A stretch of 64,000 nucleotides of DNA from Symbiodinium natans. Taxonomy: Eukaryota > Sar > Dinophyceae > Suessiales > Symbiodiniaceae. Positions within the stretch are counted from its first letter, which is position 1. Every line of letters begins with the position of its first letter. The DNA lies in NCBI GenBank assembly GCA_905221605.1, contig CAJNDS010002441.1:200001-264000 (forward strand). Direction: 5' to 3'. The position numbers and the translations under genes were made by a program. Below the pieces are notes generated by a model. The model saw only the letters and a list, made by a program, of their open reading frames with translations. It was not told the DNA's origin and did no database searches. This document shows positions 54,742 through 64,000 of this stretch, piece after piece.

Positions 54742-54838
54742 GCCCTGCAGGTCTCCGAGTGCGGGCTCAGCACGCCCCGAAGTGCGCAGCGCTGTCGAGG
54801 ACGATTGGTGGCAATCGTACGCGCGTTGTTCAAAATAG
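54742..54838 (+). CDS. Candidate internal exon
   Basis: Acceptor TGGCCCTGCAG; donor ATAGAG|GTTAGG. Reads VSECGLSTPRSAQRCRGRLV, AIVRALFKIE, about two-thirds G/C at third positions. Another frame here ends at TAG after 28 codons and is the main alternative. Confidence 0.35.
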
Positions 54839-55066
54839 AGGTTAGGAATTTAAGAACGTTTATTTACTTCCACCTCCTCCACCAACATGCATCTTACGTA
54901 CTCAGCAAAGCAGACCGGAAGTGGCAGCTAGGGAAAGGAGCTCGCTGGTTGAAGGCTTGGTTTGTATAGCGTCTTTCGCTCAGAGCACGTTGCCATCGGA
55001 TTTAGGCCATGTGCGAGAATGGGGGGGCTCAGATTGCCGTGGAGCCTTTGGGCAGAATAGCAACTA

Positions 55067-55093
55067 CCCCCCCCCCCCCCCCCCCCCCCCCCC
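55067..55093. repeat. Poly-C run beside a dispersed element
   Basis: About 27 C, 30 bp before the inverted copy of the 47842 element. Confidence 0.95.
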
Positions 55094-55123
55094 GAAGAAA
55101 AAGAAACAAATTTATATTGCTCG

Positions 55124-55268
55124 AGCATCCCCACCCTACTCTGGGGTTGGGCACTCACTCCAGGGACACTCTGGGGCTGTGCAATTCAGGGATTAGCCAG
55201 GAGTAGACCGGGCAAGGAGAAGAGTTGAGTTGAACATCTAACAACCCCACACCGAGGGTGGGGAACAA
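55124..55268. repeat. Dispersed element, copy 2 (inverted, short form)
   Basis: The reverse complement begins TTTGTTCCCCACCCTCGGTG and matches 47842-48168 through GTTGTTAGAT, CTCTTCTCC, GTCTACTCCT and GTGTCCCTGGAGTG to GGGTGGGGATG. It lacks the expanded minisatellite. Confidence 0.8.
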
Positions 55269-55716
55269 AAGTAGCCAAGCAAAGCCACTCCCCACGGAGC
55301 GATCCGACACCGTGAAAGTCGGCCCTTGAGAACCCTACACCTTAACCCTACATAGGGTTTAGGGTTGATTGGGGTTTGGGGCTGAAGTTTAGACCGTTTA
55401 GGGATTTACAACGGCTCTTTAAGCTTAGCGTTTATAAGGTTTCGGAGAGTTTGCGGACTGTTGGTCCAGGGCTTACCAGCTTTTGTTGGAGTTTGGGGCT
55501 TGCCGACTTTGAGAATTCGGGGTGCATGAACAGTAATATTCTGGGAAGCCAGACCGGCCTTGTATTCCCTTTCTAAGTGACTCAGGATTTCAAGAAAGAT
55601 TGGGATCGTAATGGGAACTTCCCAAAGAGAACAGTCATGTCGAGAACTGACCTGTGAGTACCATGTTTGCTTGAGCCTAAACCATGAACCCTCATCCCCT
55701 ACCCTCATCCCTATAG

Positions 55717-55816
55717 CCCTAAGGGTCAATGTACCTCACTATCATATGCACCAAAGTCCCTACATAGGAAGTACTTAAGGCCCAAGTGTTCCATCTTTGG
55801 GTACATGGACCCTTAC
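55717..55816. mobile_element. Palindromic element, family A (diverged)
   Basis: CCCTAAGGGTCAATGTACCT to GGGTACATGGACCCTTACGG with internal deletion. Confidence 0.7.
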
Positions 55817-56339
55817 GGCAAGCCTTGAGCTGGCTAAATGTGGTGAATCGAGGATGCTGCGGCGGCTGCAGCCAGGGCCATAGCTCCTCAAACAGCCCAA
55901 GCTAGCAGGAACTACGGTCGAGGCAGCCGATATTCCTTTAACATGGAAACATGTACCAATCATTATGGTACGTATCCTGTTTCTTTTTGTTTCGTAGATG
56001 GGTTATTGTAGGTGGCAGTTAAGGACTGAGGGCTTAAGAAAGCTTCGGGAATGGGTCCATGTACTATTTTGCCAAGGGAGCTGTGCCTCGTACAATGCCG
56101 TGCTGCTGTTTGCAAGCAGAGTTTGTGCAGCCATCAGGGCAGGGTAGCAAAGCCTCGTGGCGTTTGAGCCTAAACCCTACTCGCAAAGTCCTTGCCCTAG
56201 ACCCGAAATCCTCGTCCCCACCCTGAACCCTGAACTCTAATCCCACCATCCCCCCAAAAGCGGCTTAGTGCTCAGGCGAGTGTATGGCTTAACCCAGACC
56301 CACAAACGTCTCGCATGATAAGAACCTCGGTAGCCCCTT

Positions 56340-56518
56340 CTTGGGACAGTTTATACGTTCCCTTCTTGGGTTTAAGAGGACTACATGTAGGAATTGGGAT
56401 GTTCCCCCTTAGACTCGCAGTCCTTAATAGGATATTCCCTATTAAGGACTGCTGGTATAGGGGAACATCCCAGCTTAGGAACATCTTTCACAGGGCTTTA
56501 AGGGCCATCCTAGGAACA
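56340..56518. mobile_element. Family-E element with a family-F element nested inside
   Basis: Outer arms GGGACAGTTTATACGTTCCC and TTTAAGGGCCATCCTAGG. The insert (about 56398-56472) is a near-perfect palindrome, TTGGGATGTTCCCC ... GGGGAACATCCCAGC, with centre CCTTAATAGG/CCTATTAAGG. TAGGAA flanks both sides and may be the target duplication. Confidence 0.75.
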
Positions 56519-57000
56519 GTTTAGGGTTTAGGGTTTAGGGTTTAGGGTTTAGGGTGTTGGAGTATGATACTTTCATACATGTTGTTTGGTTCTGGGTTCC
56601 CACTCTAGCCACTTGATACCTAAAAAGTATATTCCTTTTTCCCGGGTCTACTCCCACAGTAGGGATAAGGCAAACCGCAATCCCGAGGCCCTCAGCTTTT
56701 CGTCCCCATGGGTGGCTCCTGCCGGAGCTCCAGGCGCCGACTTCTTGTGATCAAGCGGCAGTCTTTTCCGAGCTTTTGATAGGGGTCGGAATGGTTATTG
56801 AAAAGATTCCCCTCTTATCCCTTTGTAATTGTACTAGAATAACCCCCCAAAAACCCTATTCTAACTAGTCGGGCCTCTACATTAGGCCCTTGGGACATTT
56901 CTGATGCTTTATTGGGTTTAAGAGGATCATGTTCAGGAACATTTTTCAGAGGATTTTACAGGCCATCCTAGTTTCGATGTGGGCATTTCCCCCATTTCCA

Positions 57001-57029
<29 letters not shown>
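57001..57029. repeat. Poly-C run joined to a foldback element
   Basis: About 29 C directly followed by AAATAGTCGGATTCCC, the end of a family-C element. Confidence 0.95.
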
Positions 57030-57031
<2 letters not shown>

Positions 57032-57337
57032 ATAGTCGGATTCCCCTAAAAGAAGGACCCCAATGAGGTACCCCTAATATCGTAAACCCCCAAGCAGCTG
57101 TCCATATCATGTGGGAACCCCAAGCTATAGGTACCCCTATTTTTAATGCCCTTGTGTCGTGTCTGGTTGGTTTTGTGCTCATCCGTCTTTGTTTGGTACC
57201 ATGCATACATGGATGCATACATTCCTTGTATTGCTGGACCCCAAACTCCCAAAGCCCAAACTCCCAAAGCCCAAACCCTAAACTAAAAACCCAAATCCTA
57301 CGCCCCAAACCCTGAATCCCAATCCCCCAACCCGAAA

Positions 57338-57487
57338 CCCTAAACCCCAAACCTCAAATCCGAAAACCCAAACCCTAGACCCCAAACCCTAAACCCCAAA
57401 CCCTAAACCCCAAACCCTAAACCCCAAAACCCTAAACCTCAAACCCTAAACCCCAAACCCTAAACCCCAAACCCTAAACCCCAAACC
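57338..57487. repeat. 14-bp dimer array CCCTAAACCCCAAA
   Basis: Regular alternation of CCCTAAA and CCCCAAA over about 130 bp. A higher-order dimer like this implies unequal exchange or slippage on a two-unit template. Confidence 0.9.
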
Positions 57488-57645
57488 CCATGGAACAGGT
57501 TTGGGGAGTTCTCCTACCCTTGCCACGGCGAAGCATCGCGCCCTGCAGCCGCAGCAGGCCTGTGGGTAGGGCTTCTACTTGGTTTAGGCTTTAGGGTTTG
57601 GGGTTTAGGGTTTAGGGTTTGGGGTGTAGTGTTTAGGGTATATAG

Positions 57646-57693
57646 CGGTTTCGGACCTCATGGAAGGGGGCTACAGGGCCACTCCTAGGCCGG
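57646..57693 (+). CDS. Candidate 48-bp internal exon
   Basis: Acceptor GGTATATAG; donor CCGG|GTTTAGGG. Two bases complete a codon, then VSDLMEGGYRATPRP, with 11 of 15 third positions G/C. Ends in phase 1. Confidence 0.35.
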
Positions 57694-58448
57694 GTTTAGG
57701 GTTTAGGGTTTAGGGTTTAGGGTTTAGGGTTTAGGGTTTAGGGTTAGGCCCTAAACCCTTATACCCTAAACCCGAAACCTTATGAATTAGGTGTTGATGG
57801 AGGGGTCGATTTAACGAGAATGCGGATGCTTCCTTTATGGCAAATCGCTACCAGAATATGATATGGACAGCAAGAAGTAAAGTCCATTTTTCAGAGCCCG
57901 CATTGGCCTTGTATTCGTTCTTTCCTAAGTCATATGACGGTGTCCGGCATTCCGGGTGCCTTTTTTGAAAGTGAAGGGCCAAGTAGGGTGGCTCCCAGGC
58001 TCGCATCTCCGCGCCGCTTTCCGGGCCAAATTGCCACGGGCATTTATACATGGCATTGCCTGTAGGTAGGGTAGCTTGGGTTCAGGGTTTAGGGTTTAAG
58101 GTTTAGGGTTTAGGGTCGTTTAGGGTTTAGGATTTGGCTACAACTAGCCTGCACCCCGTCTTGTAGCTGCCCATGAACCTGCAAGTAATTAAGCCCTGGA
58201 CTAAAAAAACTCCTAACCCCTGACCTGAAACCCTACACCCTGCATCTAAATACTTATGTATCTTTATATGAGTGTTTCTATATATATATGCACATATATA
58301 TATATATATAGAGAGAGAGAGATGTATATGTATATATGTATATACATACATATATATGTGTATATACCCTAAACCCTAAACCCTAAACCCTAAACCCTAA
58401 ACCCTAAACCCTAAACCCTAAACCCTAAACCCTAAACCCCCCTCGAAG
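57694..58448. other. TTTAGGG and CCCTAAA tracts with an AT microsatellite
   Basis: TTTAGGG tract 57694-57746, unassigned sequence to 58080, TA/GA microsatellites at 58270-58366, then a CCCTAAA tract at 58367-58440 leading into the 58449 exon. Confidence 0.6.
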
Positions 58449-58538
58449 CATCAGGCTGCCCAGGGCGCCACCCCGCCCACGCAGCGGCGGCTGGTGCGGC
58501 CGGGCCGCGAGGAGGGCAAGGAGGCCAGTGGGTGGAAG
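58449..58538 (+). CDS. Candidate 90-bp exon between inverted telomeric tracts
   Basis: Left: CCCTAAA tract then CCTCGAAG. Right: TGGAAG|GTTTAGGG. Phase 0 at both ends, 30 codons reading HQAAQGATPPTQRRLVRPGR, EEGKEASGWK, with G or C at 27 of 30 third positions. The minus strand is also very G/C-rich at third positions but lacks an AG at its edge and runs into a stop. Function unknown; likely a disordered basic segment. Confidence 0.4.
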
Positions 58539-59530
58539 GTTTAGGGTTTAGGGTTTAGGGTTCAGGGTTTAGGGCTTAGGGCTTAGGGCTTAGGGCTTAG
58601 GGCTTAGGGCTTAGGGCTTAGGGTCGTAGGGTTCAGGGTCTTAGGGTTTAGGGAGGGTCTCTTGGCAAAAGAATGTACCTTAAAGGGATGTTTAGGGTTT
58701 ATGGTTTAGGCTCTGCAGGGAGTAGGACTTAGGGCATGGTATCCTTGAAGAGGGAAGATGGCCTAAAATTGAACGAGGATCCGAATATGAATTCAGGTAT
58801 CTTCCTCAATTCAGGGGTAGTGGGCTCTATGGGTGCAGAATGCACGGTACAGGGCTTCGGGCTTGGGGGGTAGGAGGTGGGCGCTAGCAAGCTGTGGCCG
58901 ACCCAACCACCTCGGCACCACCTAGACATCTTAGGAGCCCAAAATACTTCAGGGTTTGGGGCTCAAGCCCTAATCTCTAAGCCCTGAACATTTCATTCCA
59001 ATATTTCTTGTTTTTCCATCATGTTTTGATAATTCTGTACATATTTCCGTTTATTCATTTACTAAACGGTTCTATGAGGTTTTAGGCTTAGGGTTTATAG
59101 GGTTTGGAGATTGCTGGCGCCACCCCTCGGGCTTAGGGTGTTGTATCGGCACATGGGTCCTAGGGCTCTAAATCTCAATTTCTCGACCTCGAAGAAGCCC
59201 CAACCAGCACTTTGAAAATTCAGGTGCCTTCCGACACGCCGGCCGCACGGCCGCGACGCGCGAAGACCCAGGGTTTCGCTTGCTTCCATTTCTGCGCTTC
59301 GTGGTTTAGACTTCGAGGGAGGTAGGGTTTGGGGGTTTGGGTGTCAGGGTTTTAGGCTTAGTGTGTTGGCCCGAAACCCTAAACCCTAAACCCTAAACCC
59401 TAAAAATGGGCAGCTTTTCGGTTTGGGGTTTCGGTCCTGTTTCGGTTGAACCAGGCTCTCGCCTTGGTTGCGAGTTTTCCCTTGGGGCCATAGCTGGCCA
59501 ACCTCCCCAGACCCGATTGGGATCATGTTC

Positions 59531-59639
59531 CCCTAAGGGTCCATGTACCTCATTGTTATATACTTGGGCCTTAAAGTACTTCCTATACAGGGACTTTGGG
59601 GCCCAAGTATATAATAGTGAGGTACATGGACCCTTAGGG
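59531..59639. mobile_element. Palindromic element, family A
   Basis: Full-length copy very like the one at 45901, differing at a few bases. Confidence 0.8.
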
Positions 59640-60198
59640 TTCACTCTTGGTCTAACAGCCCCAAAAACCTCAATCAATCTCTCAAAGCCCTAAACCCCAA
59701 ACTCCGACCTACCCTAAGCCCTTCCCCGCCGGCTTTTACACCCCCTAAACCCGAAACCCCAAACCCCAACCCCCAAACCCTAAACCCTAGACCCTAAACC
59801 CTAGACCCTAGACCCTAAACCCTAAACCCTAAACCCTTGGAAACCGGTAAACCCCTAATTCCTAAACGCCCCTGCCTTTCACTTGGAGGTCGCCAGCCTT
59901 CTCAAGGCTCCTCGAGCGGCTCCCAGGGGACTAGCGACTCCGAGACAGGTACGGGTGCAGGGTTCTTCGGGTACAGTGTTTAGGGTTTAGGGTTTAGGCT
60001 TTTTCAAGTGGGTTCATAGGTTTCAGGCTGTGTAGAACGGCTGTGTAGGCTTGAGGCCTTAAGAAGGTTTAGGGTTGTGGGGGTTCAAGGTGTTGGTTAA
60101 GGGCTGTCTGCTGAGCGGCCCAAACTTTGCCATTAACCCTTGAATAATTTGCTGTTTTTTAGGGTTTAGGGTTTAGGGTTTAGGGTTTAGGGTTTAGG

Positions 60199-60241
60199 AA
60201 GGGGTATATAAGGGTCCCCTGTTAAAGGGACCATGTAACTG
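60199..60241. repeat. 43-bp exact repeat after TTTAGGG, copy 1
   Basis: AAGGGGTATATAAGGGTCCC, CTGTTAAAGGGACCATGTAA, CTG. Identical to 61891-61933. Both follow directly on a TTTAGGG tract. The sequence resembles one arm of the family-A palindrome. Confidence 0.9.
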
Positions 60242-60827
60242 GCGTGTTTGTTCCTGGGATACAATCAGAAGGATCTCAAAGCTCGAAGGTTTGTGCCAAA
60301 CCCAAATTAGAATCAAGAATGCTCAATTATGCAAAGGCCCGGTCTATTGGGTTTACAGGGTTTCGGGAGGAACAAACCCCTGAACCCCGAACCCTAAACC
60401 CTAAACCCTAAACCCTAAACCCCTTGGGGGCTCTTTGAAGCCAGGCGCCACAGCTCGACGCCGTGCCGGCAAGAGTCGTGGCGACTCACTGAAGGAGGCG
60501 TGGGCTCCAGGATGAGCATCAACCCGAAATTCTACACCCTAAACCCATAAATTCTAAACCCTATAGGGCCTAAACCCTAAACCCTAAACCCTAAACCCTA
60601 AACCCTAAACCCTAAACCCTAAACCCTAAACCCTAAACCCATTTCCTACTTCGACGAGGGTTATAACCGACCAGTTTGCAGGGCTTGGGGTCGGGGGTGT
60701 AGGCTTTTGCGCGCAGGGGTGCTTGCTGCTTCAGGAGCAATCGCGGCACTCCGTCATTGACGAAGAGGCTGCGCCACAGAAGCGGTCTTCTACAGGGCCG
60801 AAATGTTCTCCGGGGGGCTGAGGGTGT

Positions 60828-60863
<36 letters not shown>

Positions 60864-61103
60864 TAGGGGGCTGGGGTGGGGGTGAAGGGCTGAGTTGGTA
60901 AAGCAGCCCGAAATCGATTGTGTATGACAAGCGTTCCAGGGTCATGATTCACCCCGAACCAGAAGCTGCTTGCCCACAAGCCAACATGTAGTGCTTGCTG
61001 TGATTTGTACCCGCCATGAACCAGATGCCGTCACACGCGAGCCATCTGAGAAGCCACAATCCCCAAAGACCCCAAACCCCAAACCACCCTTAACATCCAG
61101 AAG

Positions 61104-61217
61104 CCCTAAGGGTCCATGTACGTCATAATTATATACTTGGGGACTCCACAGTCCCTATTTTTTGGAAGTACTTGAAGGCCCAAATATCCCCTGTTTAGGG
61201 TACATGGACCCTGAGGG
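61104..61217. mobile_element. Palindromic element, family A (diverged)
   Basis: CCCTAAGGGTCCATGTACGT to GGGTACATGGACCCTGAGGG. Confidence 0.7.
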
Positions 61218-61890
61218 TTACACTTGAATCCTGAAGAACTGCAACGCCCGAAGCTGGAAGCTCAAACCTGAACCTTTGGGTGTGTATGACATCTATTCGT
61301 GCTACACCAAAACCCCAGGGTTTAGGGTTTAGGGTTTAGGGTTTAGGGTTGAGGGTTGAGGGTTGAGGGTTTAGGGTAAATGCTTCCTAGGCGGCCTAAT
61401 TCAGGTTACCTGAGCTTAAACCCTGAACCCCAGAAGGGTTGGAGACTTTTGCCTGGTTCACAGGGCCCTGCTGGGGAGGAAGAGGACATCTATTTGGGAC
61501 CTGCCGCAAGCTCAGATGGCGATTTCCGAAAGTTAGGTTTTAGGGTTTCTTGGTTGGGGGTTTTCTTGGGGGGGGGGGGGGGGGGGCGGATCTCGACAGA
61601 TTTTTTTTTGCGGAGGACGTCCTAATTTCGGAAACCACGACATGTTTGGCAGGCGCTCTTTCATCTCTAGTTTTTTGCGGAGGCAGAAGGACTTCTTGTT
61701 GTTAGGGTGGCTGGGTTGGGGGGGGGGCTCTTGCATCGTTCAGTTCGAAAGCGTGCTGACTGCAGATTGGATTGGTGGCATGGGCCGAAGGCAATCACAT
61801 CTGAAGGGGTAGCGAACTAGAGGTTTAGGCCCTTGAATTTTGTAGCGTAGATAGGGTTTAGGGTTTGGGGTTTAGGGTTTAGGGTTTAGG

Positions 61891-61933
61891 AAGGGGTATA
61901 TAAGGGTCCCCTGTTAAAGGGACCATGTAACTG
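61891..61933. repeat. 43-bp exact repeat after TTTAGGG, copy 2
   Basis: Partner of 60199-60241. A right arm of family A follows at about 62034-62103. Confidence 0.9.
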
Positions 61934-62462
61934 CCCTTCGACATGTGGAGCGAGAGTGAAGCCACCGCCAAGTATGCCATTTGTCGCGCTCATGCCACAT
62001 CCGACCTTGAGATGAAAGGTCCGTCTGTTGTGCCTTGAAGTACTTCCTATGTAGGGACTTCGGGGCCCAAGTATATGATTCTGATGTACATGGACCCTTA
62101 GGGTACTATCGGGGTTGGAACCCCCACAAACATGCAAAATGGTGAGCCCGCTGTTGCTCGTACCAGGAAGAATCTATTCTTGCAATTTTGGGTGGTGCTT
62201 AAGCGACTGGTAGTGTCTTCAGGACGCTGCATGAGCAGATCAACTGATCTTGTGTGTCCAGATGTTGGCTTTGTCTCATGATTTTGCGTGGCTCTTTCTT
62301 ATTTGCTTTTGCACAAGTTATAATTCAATACTCAATACACACTAATTGAAGAAGCGTCTGATTTAGCACAACGGTAATGGTGCGCTGAAGCGCACGGGGT
62401 GGACGGCAATGGGTCCTTCGCCGCACTCATCACGGGTCTAAGGTCCGTAAACCCTGAACTAC

Positions 62463-62572
62463 TAGTTGCTTAAGAACCCCGAAAAAATGTTCTTCCTTAT
62501 TAAGGGTAATGTAGGGATGTGTTTTTTTTTTTTTCATTCTTTTGGGGTTCTTAAGCAAATAATGGTAAATCC
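62463..62572. mobile_element. Foldback element, family D
   Basis: ACTAGTTGCTTAAGAACCCC to TTGGGGTTCTTAAGCAAATA, well-matched arms. Confidence 0.75.
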
Positions 62573-63835
62573 TAAACCACGATGACTTTGGCATCGGCAC
62601 CTTCGCCCTGCGAGCAGGGGGAGTAGCCGTTGGGTCTCTGCCCTCGGATCGAAACCCTAAACCCTAAACCCTAAACCCTGAACCACTCTCCTCGCCCATG
62701 CTCCTCTGTCTCCCAACCCCCGACAAGCTGCAGAAGATCCTGCCGAGTGTCCTTGGAGCTCGTTCTTCCGGCCAGAGTGCCTTAACCCCCGCCCTAATAT
62801 GCCCTCATAGTTTAGGGTTTAGGGTTTAGGGTTTAGGCTTTAGGGTTTAGGGTTTAGGGTTTCTCTACCCTCAAGCCACACGCCGTATGACTCGTATGAC
62901 GTCATAGGGGCCTGCAAGGTCTTCTCCCGGCACCCGAGTCTGAACCAGAGCTCACCAGTCGGCAGGCAGCACAGCAGGCAGGGTTTTGGGTTTAGGGTTT
63001 AGGGTTCAGGGTTTATGGCTTAGGGTTTAGGTTTTTGGGTTTGGGGTTTGAGGTTTGGGGTTTGGGGTTTGGGGTTTGGTGCATAGGACTTATCGAACTA
63101 TACTGTAGTGTTCAGGGCTTCAGGGTTTTAGCAGTCAAGGCTACAGACGCTTGAGGTTTATTGGTTGGGGTCCTAGGGATTGTACCCCTAAACCCGAAAC
63201 CCCAAACGCCAAACCGCAAACCCTAAACCCTAAACCCTAAACCCCTTGAGCGCGGGCAATGCGTTGGATTTGGTTGTGGGGGATTCTTCAAGCTGCCAGC
63301 CGGCAAGACCAGATCTGGGGTTTTATGCAGGGTCGCCCCTCATCGAAAGGTCGTTATTTGGGGAGCCTAAAGTCTAAACCCTAAACCCTAAACCCTAAAC
63401 CCTAAACCCCTAAACCCCTAAACCCCTAAACCCCTAAACCCTAGACCCTACTAGACCCTAGACCCTAGACCCTAGACCCTGAGTCGCAATCCTTGAGCTC
63501 ACAACCTGAGGTCCTCAGTATTCCTCGGAGGCCCTAAAGAGGGTACCCTTATTAGGATATGTTTACTGGGCTACCAAGGGGTGTAGGGTTAGGGCTCAGG
63601 GTGAAGAGCCTTAGCCGGAAAGATTAGGTACATCTTTCTCCTTGCTTAGGGTATTCACACGTAGCCTGAAGCCCCCGACATCTCCCCCCCCCCCCCAACT
63701 TAGGGGCATTTAGGGTATACTCTGGTCTGGGCAATGCCCCGAAAGCCCGAACCACATAACACGGCCCTGAGAAGGATGATGTCCCGGCACAACTCGCGCA
63801 CTGACGCGGATCTGACAGGCCTGGCGCGCCCCAAC

Positions 63836-63852
63836 TCTCTCTGTCTCTCTCT

Positions 63853-63893
<41 letters not shown>
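63836..63893. repeat. CT microsatellite
   Basis: CT/TC dinucleotide run with a short T-rich break; the minus-strand Arg/Glu-rich frame over it is an artefact. Confidence 0.95.
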
Positions 63894-63894
<1 letters not shown>

Positions 63895-64000
63895 TTCAAA
63901 TATGTGAAATCGACCTTACTTACGAAGTCTTAAGGGTCAGTGAGGTACATCTAGGTAGGGTTGAAGCATTAATTAGGATTCGAGGCCCGGGCTGAAGGTC

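Larger units (their letters stand above)
54839..57645. other. Foldback elements, poly-C runs, ORFs of unknown status
   Basis: Holds elements at 55124-55268, 55717-55816, 56340-56518 and 56883-56975, poly-C at 57001-57029, and a family-C element at 57020-57094. 55376-55576 is open for 66 codons (SVYKVSESLRTVGPGLTSFC) without recognisable motif. A C-rich dimer tract lies at 57338-57487. Island 57497-57559 follows GGAACAG and may be an exon. Confidence 0.4.
58539..60830. other. Telomeric tracts and a palindromic element; no gene that can be modelled
   Basis: Includes GCTTAGGG 7-mer variants at 58571-58622, a family-A element at 59531-59639, C-tracts at 59755-59835, 60385-60421 and 60565-60640, and a short TTTAGGG tract at 60158-60198. 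Isolated open frames (58729-58929 and 59095-59289, minus strand) have no supporting signal. Confidence 0.5.
1..64000. other. Dinoflagellate-like nuclear DNA pervaded by interstitial telomeric repeats
   Basis: Tracts of the 7-bp unit TTTAGGG (plus strand) or CCCTAAA occur every few hundred bases, from two or three units to more than twenty. Many are degenerate (TTTGGGG, TTCGGG, CCCCAAA, CCCTGAA). Both orientations are about equally common. Unique islands of roughly 60-150 bp lie between them; several have an AG at the left edge and GT or GC at the right edge and read as exons. The unit is the telomere repeat of plants and many alveolates. The dinoflagellate assignment is inferred from the unit, GC-AG introns, tiny exons and the ubiquitin-like/FNIP gene. 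Confidence 0.7.
60831..64000. other. Repeats and elements; no supported gene
   Basis: A GT run at 60831-60861, family-A elements at 61104-61217 and 61891-62103, poly-G at 61570-61586, a family-D foldback element at 62463-62572, TTTAGGG tracts at 62811-62860 and 62995-63078, C-tracts at 63375-63480, poly-C near 63684-63695, and a CT run at 63836-63893. Short islands between tracts could be exons, but none shows a distinctive frame. Confidence 0.5.

Noticed and set aside
62361-62420. tRNA-like segment (AGCACAACGGTAATGGTGCG)
   Set aside because: No T-arm consensus (GGTTCGAATCC-type) and no cloverleaf could be drawn.
63624-63899. Arg/Glu-rich minus-strand ORF
   Set aside because: Its start is the CT microsatellite read in reverse.
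1-64000. Spliced-leader, 5S rRNA or snRNA genes
   Set aside because: I looked for the dinoflagellate spliced-leader core (CCATTTTGGCTCAAG) and a conserved 5S core on the plus strand by eye and saw neither; a computed search on both strands would settle it.

Overview
The window looks like nuclear DNA of a dinoflagellate; the species cannot be named from sequence alone. The reasons are: the plant/alveolate-type telomere unit TTTAGGG/CCCTAAA occurs in dozens of interstitial tracts on both strands; the one long uninterrupted gene is a ubiquitin-like plus FNIP-repeat protein of a kind I associate with dinoflagellates; the reconstructable genes have very small exons; and the inferred introns use GT, GC and possibly GA donors with AG acceptors. 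No bacterial operon, rRNA, tRNA or CRISPR array was found.

Layout. 1-5.9 kb: end of an upstream gene (25-289), then telomere-repeat tracts with short unique islands, including two putative exons (1680-1734, 1840-1923) that have a paralogous copy at 8.92-9.15 kb. 5.93-7.98 kb: a single-exon gene of 683 codons with an N-terminal ubiquitin-like domain and 26 FNIP repeats. 9.2-15 kb: mostly repeats, poly-C/G runs and AT-rich microsatellites. 15.1-15.8 kb: a possible minus-strand multi-exon gene end. 18.9-22.2 kb: a possible plus-strand gene of nine or more exons whose phases agree. 24.2-28.2 kb: a plus-strand RING-H2 gene, the best supported spliced gene here, with its zinc ligands split over four small exons. 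28.9-42 kb and 46-59 kb: many more candidate exons and terminal exons of unknown genes. 39.7-40.07 kb: a 112-residue reading frame interrupted by only 22 nt with GT...AG ends. 44-45.6 kb: a tandem duplication with a 332-bp near-identical core. Several families of short foldback (MITE-like) elements are scattered throughout.

The central observation is architectural. Introns of the RING-H2 gene tend to begin with (TTTAGGG)n and end with (CCCTAAA)n, so each could fold into a hairpin that brings its splice sites together. The same C-tract/unique island/G-tract pattern recurs across the window and marks most other candidate exons. Splice sites sometimes lie inside the telomere unit itself (G|GTTTAGGG donors, TTTAG| acceptors).

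Limits. A stop-free run of 20-40 codons is common by chance. Exon calls other than the RING and FNIP genes therefore rest on splice-site position, phase agreement and G/C at third codon positions, and several islands are open on both strands. Confidences are set accordingly. No similarity search could be run.
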